From Bryobacter sp964387685 (GTDB lineage: Bacteria > Acidobacteriota > Terriglobia > Bryobacterales > Bryobacteraceae): DNA of 64,000 nt. The notes beneath the pieces are model-generated. The model worked only from the letters and a program-made list of their open reading frames with translations, was not told where the DNA came from and did no database searches. Location: NCBI GenBank assembly GCA_964387685.1, contig CAYLXK010000020.1, positions 44,533-108,532 on the forward strand, in the 5' to 3' direction. How positions within the stretch are numbered: position 1 is the stretch's first letter; the number at the start of each line of letters is the position of its first letter. The position numbers were made by a program, and so were the translations under genes. This document shows, in pieces, positions 60,567-64,000 of the stretch.

Positions 60567-61056
60567 GTACCCAAGCGAGGGTCCGCTCCAGCGGCTGCTC
60601 GGTGGAAAGCTCCAGGCAGGGCCTTTCGAGGACGGGTTCAAAGCTCGCTTCGACCGCCTTGTAGAGCGCGAAGTCCCGGTTGGCCGCCGGGTGCGATTCC
60701 GCCAGCCGTTCCCGGATGCTAGCCTCCGAAGCCGTGAGGTGAAGAAAGTAGGAAGCTTGCGTCTCCCGGACGCAGAGTGCCTGGAGAGCGGCGCGCTGGT
60801 ATTGGCGCGAGAAGGTGCGGCCGTCGAAATAGATCCAGAGCTGGGGGTGATGCCGCCAGAGGTTCACCGCGGCGGTCTCCATCCAAGTCTGCACCAGGTC
60901 ATCCTGTTCTTGGGTAAAAGAGACGAAGGCGGGACCAAAAGCCGCCGCGCGGATCAGGTCCTTGGAAAGAACATGGCCGCCCAGTTTGGCGGCCAAGGCG
61001 CGGGCGATGGTGGTTTTACCGGTTCCCGGCAGACCGCTAAGAATGACGGCGGGCAT
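60535..61056 (-). CDS. P-loop kinase-like ATP-binding protein
   Basis: The 173-residue AAA_33/zeta-toxin-like protein has a P-loop ILSGLPGTGKTTIARALA, VLSKDLIRAAAFG, a lid-like FLHLTASEASIRERLAE and a C-terminal LELSTEQPLERTLAWVL. It probably phosphorylates a small molecule or nucleotide, but no antitoxin-like partner is evident. Its ATG overlaps the stop of the upstream small gene by one base (TAATG). Confidence 0.85.
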   Translation of the reverse strand: MPAVILSGLPGTGKTTIARALAAKLGGHVLSKDLIRAAAFGPAFVSFTQEQDDLVQTWMETAAVNLWRHHPQLWIYFDGRTFSRQYQRAALQALCVRETQASYFLHLTASEASIRERLAESHPAANRDFALYKAVEASFEPVLERPCLELSTEQPLERTLAWVLTFLKAGRPT

Positions 61057-61337
61057 TAGTGAAACGGTAAGCGATACTGCCGCTTGCTCAGATACGCGGT
61101 ACGGGCGGCGCGTCCCTTTGGAGAGGTGTTGTGGGTAATATCGAAGCCTAAGTCGGGCTGGAGAGCCCGGGCGGCGTAGTTATCGGGGTCCTTGTGGCTC
61201 AGCGGCGGGCCGCCGGTACGAGCGATCCAAAGTTCTAGCATGTTTTGAAAGTGGCTCTCCAGGTCGCGATCCGCGCTGCGCCACTCCGCTTCGCAGAGGA
61301 TAGCTTTCTTGCGGCCTACGCGGACTAGGACACTCAT
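61056..61337 (-). CDS. small protein of unknown function
   Basis: The 93-residue basic protein has SVLVRVGRKKAILCEAEWRSAD in part, FQNMLELWIARTGGPPL, then DYNAARAL-like and QYRLPFH at the end. I do not recognise a family. ATG 61337 is preferred over an in-frame upstream codon at 61370 because the added residues look non-coding. It is translationally coupled to the P-loop kinase gene. Confidence 0.62.
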   Translation of the reverse strand: MSVLVRVGRKKAILCEAEWRSADRDLESHFQNMLELWIARTGGPPLSHKDPDNYAARALQPDLGFDITHNTSPKGRAARTAYLSKRQYRLPFH

Positions 61338-61381
61338 GTAGAAAGAATGAGACTCTAAAAACAGTAACAAACAATCCAGAA

Positions 61382-62650
61382 ATGACCAAGATTTTTCCCT
61401 TCAACTACGATCAGCGGGACTTTGCCAACGGGTTGCGGCTGATCACGGTGCCTACGGGGATCCCGCATATCGTAAGCCTGCACATCGTGGTGCAGGTGGG
61501 AAGCCGGAACGAGACGGAAAGCGGCAAGAGCGGCTTTGCGCACCTTTTTGAGCACATGATGTTCCGGGGTACGAAGCGCTTCTCCCCGGAAGCCTACGAC
61601 GCGATCTTGAAGCAAGCAGGCGCGGCGCAGAACGCCTACACCGACGACGACCTGACCTGCTACCACACAACCTTTACGCGCGAAGACCTGGCGGCGGTGA
61701 TGGAGATCGAAGCGGATCGCTTCCGGAATTTGGATTACCCCGAAGAGGTGTTCCGGACCGAGAGCCGGGCCGTGTTGGCCGAGTACAACAAAGACAGCGC
61801 CGAGCCCGCGACGCTGATGCATGAGAAGCTGCGCGCGGCGGCTTTTCGCACGCACCCCTACCGGCATACGACGATGGGCTTTCTTGAGGACATTGAGAGG
61901 ATGCCGGAGCTGTACGAGTTCAGCCGGCAGTTCCACGCCCGCTATTACCGGCCGGAATACACGACGCTGATCGTGACCGGAGACGTAGACGCCGACGAGA
62001 CGGCACGGATGGTGGAAAACGAATGGGGCGGATGGAAACGGGGGGATTTTGTAGACGAGATTCCTGGGGAGGGCCCCTTGAACGGGCCAGTAGATATGCG
62101 GGTGGATTGGCCGTCGCCAACGCTGCCGCTCCTGCATATCGCCTATCGCGGGCCAGCCTATGCGGACGACCGGAAGGACTGCGCGGCGGTGGACATTCTG
62201 TCCTACCTTTACTTTTCACAGACGTCGGAGCTTTACCAGAAGTTAGTGCTCGAGACGCAGACTTGCGACGCTTTGGGCGGGCACAACGCCGACCATGTGG
62301 ACCCCTATCTGTACTTAATTGGCGCACGGGTAAAGGACGCGGGCCAGATTAGCGCTGTGAAGGCGGCCGTGGCCGCCACGGTGGAGCGGATGCGGACGGA
62401 GCGGGTGGACGAGGCCAAGCTCGAACGAGTGAAGCGGCATTTGCGCTATAGCGTGGCGCTGGGGCTGAACGAGAGCGAAGCGGTGGCTAGTGTGCTGGCG
62501 CGGTATGTAGCGCTACGCCGGAGCCCGGAGACGATGAACCGGCTCTACGAACAATATGCGGCGTTGACGGCAGAGGACTTGAGGATGGCGGCGGAACGAT
62601 ACTTCCGCGAAGAGAACCGGGTGACGGTGGAACTGGGGCAGCGGGCATGA
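61382..62650 (+). CDS. M16-family zinc metallopeptidase (catalytic subunit)
   Basis: The 422-residue protein has the inverted zinc motif H54-LFE57-H58 in GFAHLFEHMMFRGT, and the distal glutamate in SRAVLAEYNKD. The partner-facing second half includes HIAYRGPAYAD. It is a half-length M16B subunit like mitochondrial processing peptidase beta, active only with an inactive partner, which is the next gene (4-base overlap). No signal peptide is obvious. Codon third positions are mostly G, unlike the plus-strand genes at 20-55 kb. Confidence 0.94.
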   Translation: MTKIFPFNYDQRDFANGLRLITVPTGIPHIVSLHIVVQVGSRNETESGKSGFAHLFEHMMFRGTKRFSPEAYDAILKQAGAAQNAYTDDDLTCYHTTFTREDLAAVMEIEADRFRNLDYPEEVFRTESRAVLAEYNKDSAEPATLMHEKLRAAAFRTHPYRHTTMGFLEDIERMPELYEFSRQFHARYYRPEYTTLIVTGDVDADETARMVENEWGGWKRGDFVDEIPGEGPLNGPVDMRVDWPSPTLPLLHIAYRGPAYADDRKDCAAVDILSYLYFSQTSELYQKLVLETQTCDALGGHNADHVDPYLYLIGARVKDAGQISAVKAAVAATVERMRTERVDEAKLERVKRHLRYSVALGLNESEAVASVLARYVALRRSPETMNRLYEQYAALTAEDLRMAAERYFREENRVTVELGQRA

Positions 62651-63945
62651 TTGTCGATTTCGTGAAGCATTTTCGGGTGGGCAGCGCGCAGGACCCAATT
62701 GGCAAAGAGGGACTGTGCAACTTGACGGCGGCGATGATGGCCGAAGGGGGAACACGGCGGCGGAGCTACAAACAAATTCTCGAAGAATGTTTTGAGATGG
62801 CGACGGGTGTCGAGCAGCAGGTGGACAAGGAGCTGACCGTGTTTTACGGGTCCGCACATCCGGACCATGAGGGCCGCTTTGGTGAGATCTTCCGGGAGGC
62901 GCTGGAGGAGCCGACCTTTTCCGAAGAGGACTTCAATCGGTTGCGAGACGAGCAGTTGAACTTTCTGCGGGTAGGTTTGCGCGGGAACAACGACGAAGAG
63001 TTAGCGAAAGAAATCCTGTATTCCCGGATCTTTGCGGGGACGCCCTACCGGCACCATACCGTGGGCACGGTAAAAGGGTTGGAAGCGATCACGCTGGACG
63101 ACGTGACGACCTTTTACGAACGGCATTTTAAGGGCGGGTTCATCGAGCCGACCGAGATAGGGCGTGAGCCTAAGGAGGGAGTGCACGCGACGTTGCTAGA
63201 CAAGCCCGAAGCCCGGAGCGTGGCCATCAGTTTTGGACATTGGACACCCGTTACGCGCCGGCACCCGGACTATCACGCGTTATTGGTGGCGCAGTCCTGG
63301 TTGGGGCAGCACCGGAACGGAGGCCGTCTTTTCGACCAGATCCGCGAAGTGCGAGGCCTGAACTACGGCGACTATGCCTATCTTGAGTACTTTCCGAACG
63401 GCATGTATCAGTTCGAGCCCGACCCTTGTTTGGCGCGGAGCCAGCAGATTTTTCAGGTCTGGATCCGCCCGGTGGTGTGGGAGAAAGCGATCTTCGCGCT
63501 GCGTTTGGGCTGTTACGAGATTGAGCAGTTGCGGGAACGCGGAATAAGCGAAGAAGACTTTGCGCGGACCCAGAATTTTTTGCGCAAGTATTCGAAGCTG
63601 CTGGTGAAGACTGGGAGCTTGCGCAAACTCTACGCCATCGATAGCGAGTTTTACGGGCACCAGGAGTACACGGATTTTATCGAGACGGGACTGGCCCGAT
63701 TGACACGGGAGCACGTGAACGAGGCCGCACGGGCCCACCTCGAGACAAAGAATCTGGAGCTAGTGGCCGTTGGGCCACGGATGGCAGAATTTGCCCGGCA
63801 ACTTGAAAGCGGAGAGCCGACGCCGATCAGCTATGAAACGGAGATGACGCCGGAGACCATCGCTGAGGACGAAGTTGTGAGCCGATGGCCGCTAGATGTG
63901 GCCAAGTTGGAGGTGCTTTCTTACCTGGAAGCCCTGGAATCGTAG
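62647..63945 (+). CDS. M16-family non-catalytic partner subunit
   Basis: The 432-residue protein is M16-like throughout, with GKEGLCNLTAAMMAEGG in the place of the zinc helix. Against the neighbour, the zinc ligands H, E, H are replaced by N, A, A, so it cannot hold zinc. The C-terminal half (RSVAISFGHWTPV, GGRLFDQIREVRGLNYGDYA in part) is the conserved substrate-contact side. The ATG overlaps the upstream stop by 4 bases, typical of obligate heterodimer subunits. Confidence 0.93.
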   Translation: MIVDFVKHFRVGSAQDPIGKEGLCNLTAAMMAEGGTRRRSYKQILEECFEMATGVEQQVDKELTVFYGSAHPDHEGRFGEIFREALEEPTFSEEDFNRLRDEQLNFLRVGLRGNNDEELAKEILYSRIFAGTPYRHHTVGTVKGLEAITLDDVTTFYERHFKGGFIEPTEIGREPKEGVHATLLDKPEARSVAISFGHWTPVTRRHPDYHALLVAQSWLGQHRNGGRLFDQIREVRGLNYGDYAYLEYFPNGMYQFEPDPCLARSQQIFQVWIRPVVWEKAIFALRLGCYEIEQLRERGISEEDFARTQNFLRKYSKLLVKTGSLRKLYAIDSEFYGHQEYTDFIETGLARLTREHVNEAARAHLETKNLELVAVGPRMAEFARQLESGEPTPISYETEMTPETIAEDEVVSRWPLDVAKLEVLSYLEALES

Positions 63946-64000
63946 GGCGATTTGGGTTCGTTTTGCGCGGCGGCGCGTTTTTGTTCGCGGTGGGCGCGGA
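63921..64000 (-). CDS. possible 3' end of a convergent gene (partial)
   Basis: From the window end a minus-strand frame reads RAHREQKRAAAQNEPKSPYD and four more residues before a TAA at 63921-63923. The charged composition looks coding. It would overlap the M16 gene by 25 bases, in line with other convergent pairs here. Only 26 residues are visible, so this is tentative. Confidence 0.3.
   Translation of the reverse strand, partial: RAHREQKRAAAQNEPKSPYDSRASR

Noticed and set aside
1..64000. tRNA, rRNA, riboswitch, integrated element or antiphage island
   Set aside because: Nothing recognisable was seen. The only toxin-antitoxin pair is a plain VapBC-type pair, and the gaps between genes are too short for large RNA elements.

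Overview
The window looks like a chromosomal piece of an Acidobacteriota bacterium from the Bryobacterales/Solibacter-Bryobacter group. The evidence is inferred from the sequence: high GC; three secreted proteins carrying the Solibacter-type C-terminal domain (TIGR03437), two of them with NHL repeats; a DUF1549/DUF1553 plus DUF1501 pair; and many lineage-type secreted proteins of unknown function. Genes are packed tightly on both strands. I see no tRNA, rRNA, CRISPR array, prophage or insertion sequence, and no gene-free stretch over 300 bases.

Layout. 1-5.5 kb: a minus-strand efflux operon (TetR regulator, RND adaptor lipoprotein, RND permease) in which the permease reads in frame, without a stop, into a TolC-type outer-membrane protein that runs off the window. 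5.5-10.6 kb: a stand-alone topoisomerase zinc ribbon, topA, dprA and two small unknown genes. 10.6-14.1 kb: a large NHL/TIGR03437 secreted protein and a DUF5666-like protein. 14.1-21 kb: an (alpha/alpha)-barrel-like protein, a two-domain glycosyltransferase, a coiled-coil methyltransferase, queF and a TIGR00300 (ornithine cyclodeaminase-like) gene. 20.9-25.6 kb: the cytochrome/DUF1549/DUF1553 plus DUF1501 pair. 25.7-28.2 kb: an Lrp-type regulator and a penicillin-acylase-family enzyme. 28.2-31.6 kb: esterase, ATP-grasp ligase, exported RraA-like protein and methyltransferase in one direction. 31.6-45 kb: a ThiS-like protein, then a respiratory complex I operon, nuoA-C-D-E-F-G-H-J-K-L-M-N, lacking nuoB and nuoI. 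45-52 kb: TIGR03437 proteins, DUF1697, a DUF4143 ATPase. 51.7-56.6 kb: SRPBCC/ArsR pair with two perfect operators, an Spx/ArsC-like protein, an AlkC-like HEAT protein, DUF5671, methyltransferase, a VapBC-type pair. 56.6-60.6 kb: an FtsX-type permease, its ATPase and a divergent GDSL esterase, the same arrangement as ybbP-ybbA-tesA. 60.5-64 kb: P-loop kinase, a small unknown gene and two M16 peptidase-family subunits.

The most notable observations are: (1) the RND-TolC single-chain fusion; (2) a recurring -10-like hexamer (TANNNT) 6-7 bases before the start codon of many first genes, pointing to frequent leaderless mRNAs, often from face-to-face divergent promoters; (3) convergent neighbours that almost always overlap, four of them by an interlocked 4-base shared stop; (4) complex I without its two connecting Fe-S subunits; (5) a ThiS-like carrier whose diglycine is not C-terminal; (6) a switch of GC skew near 60 kb; and (7) precise palindromic operators for the TetR, Lrp and ArsR genes. 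All family names rest on motif recognition by eye; no database search was run.
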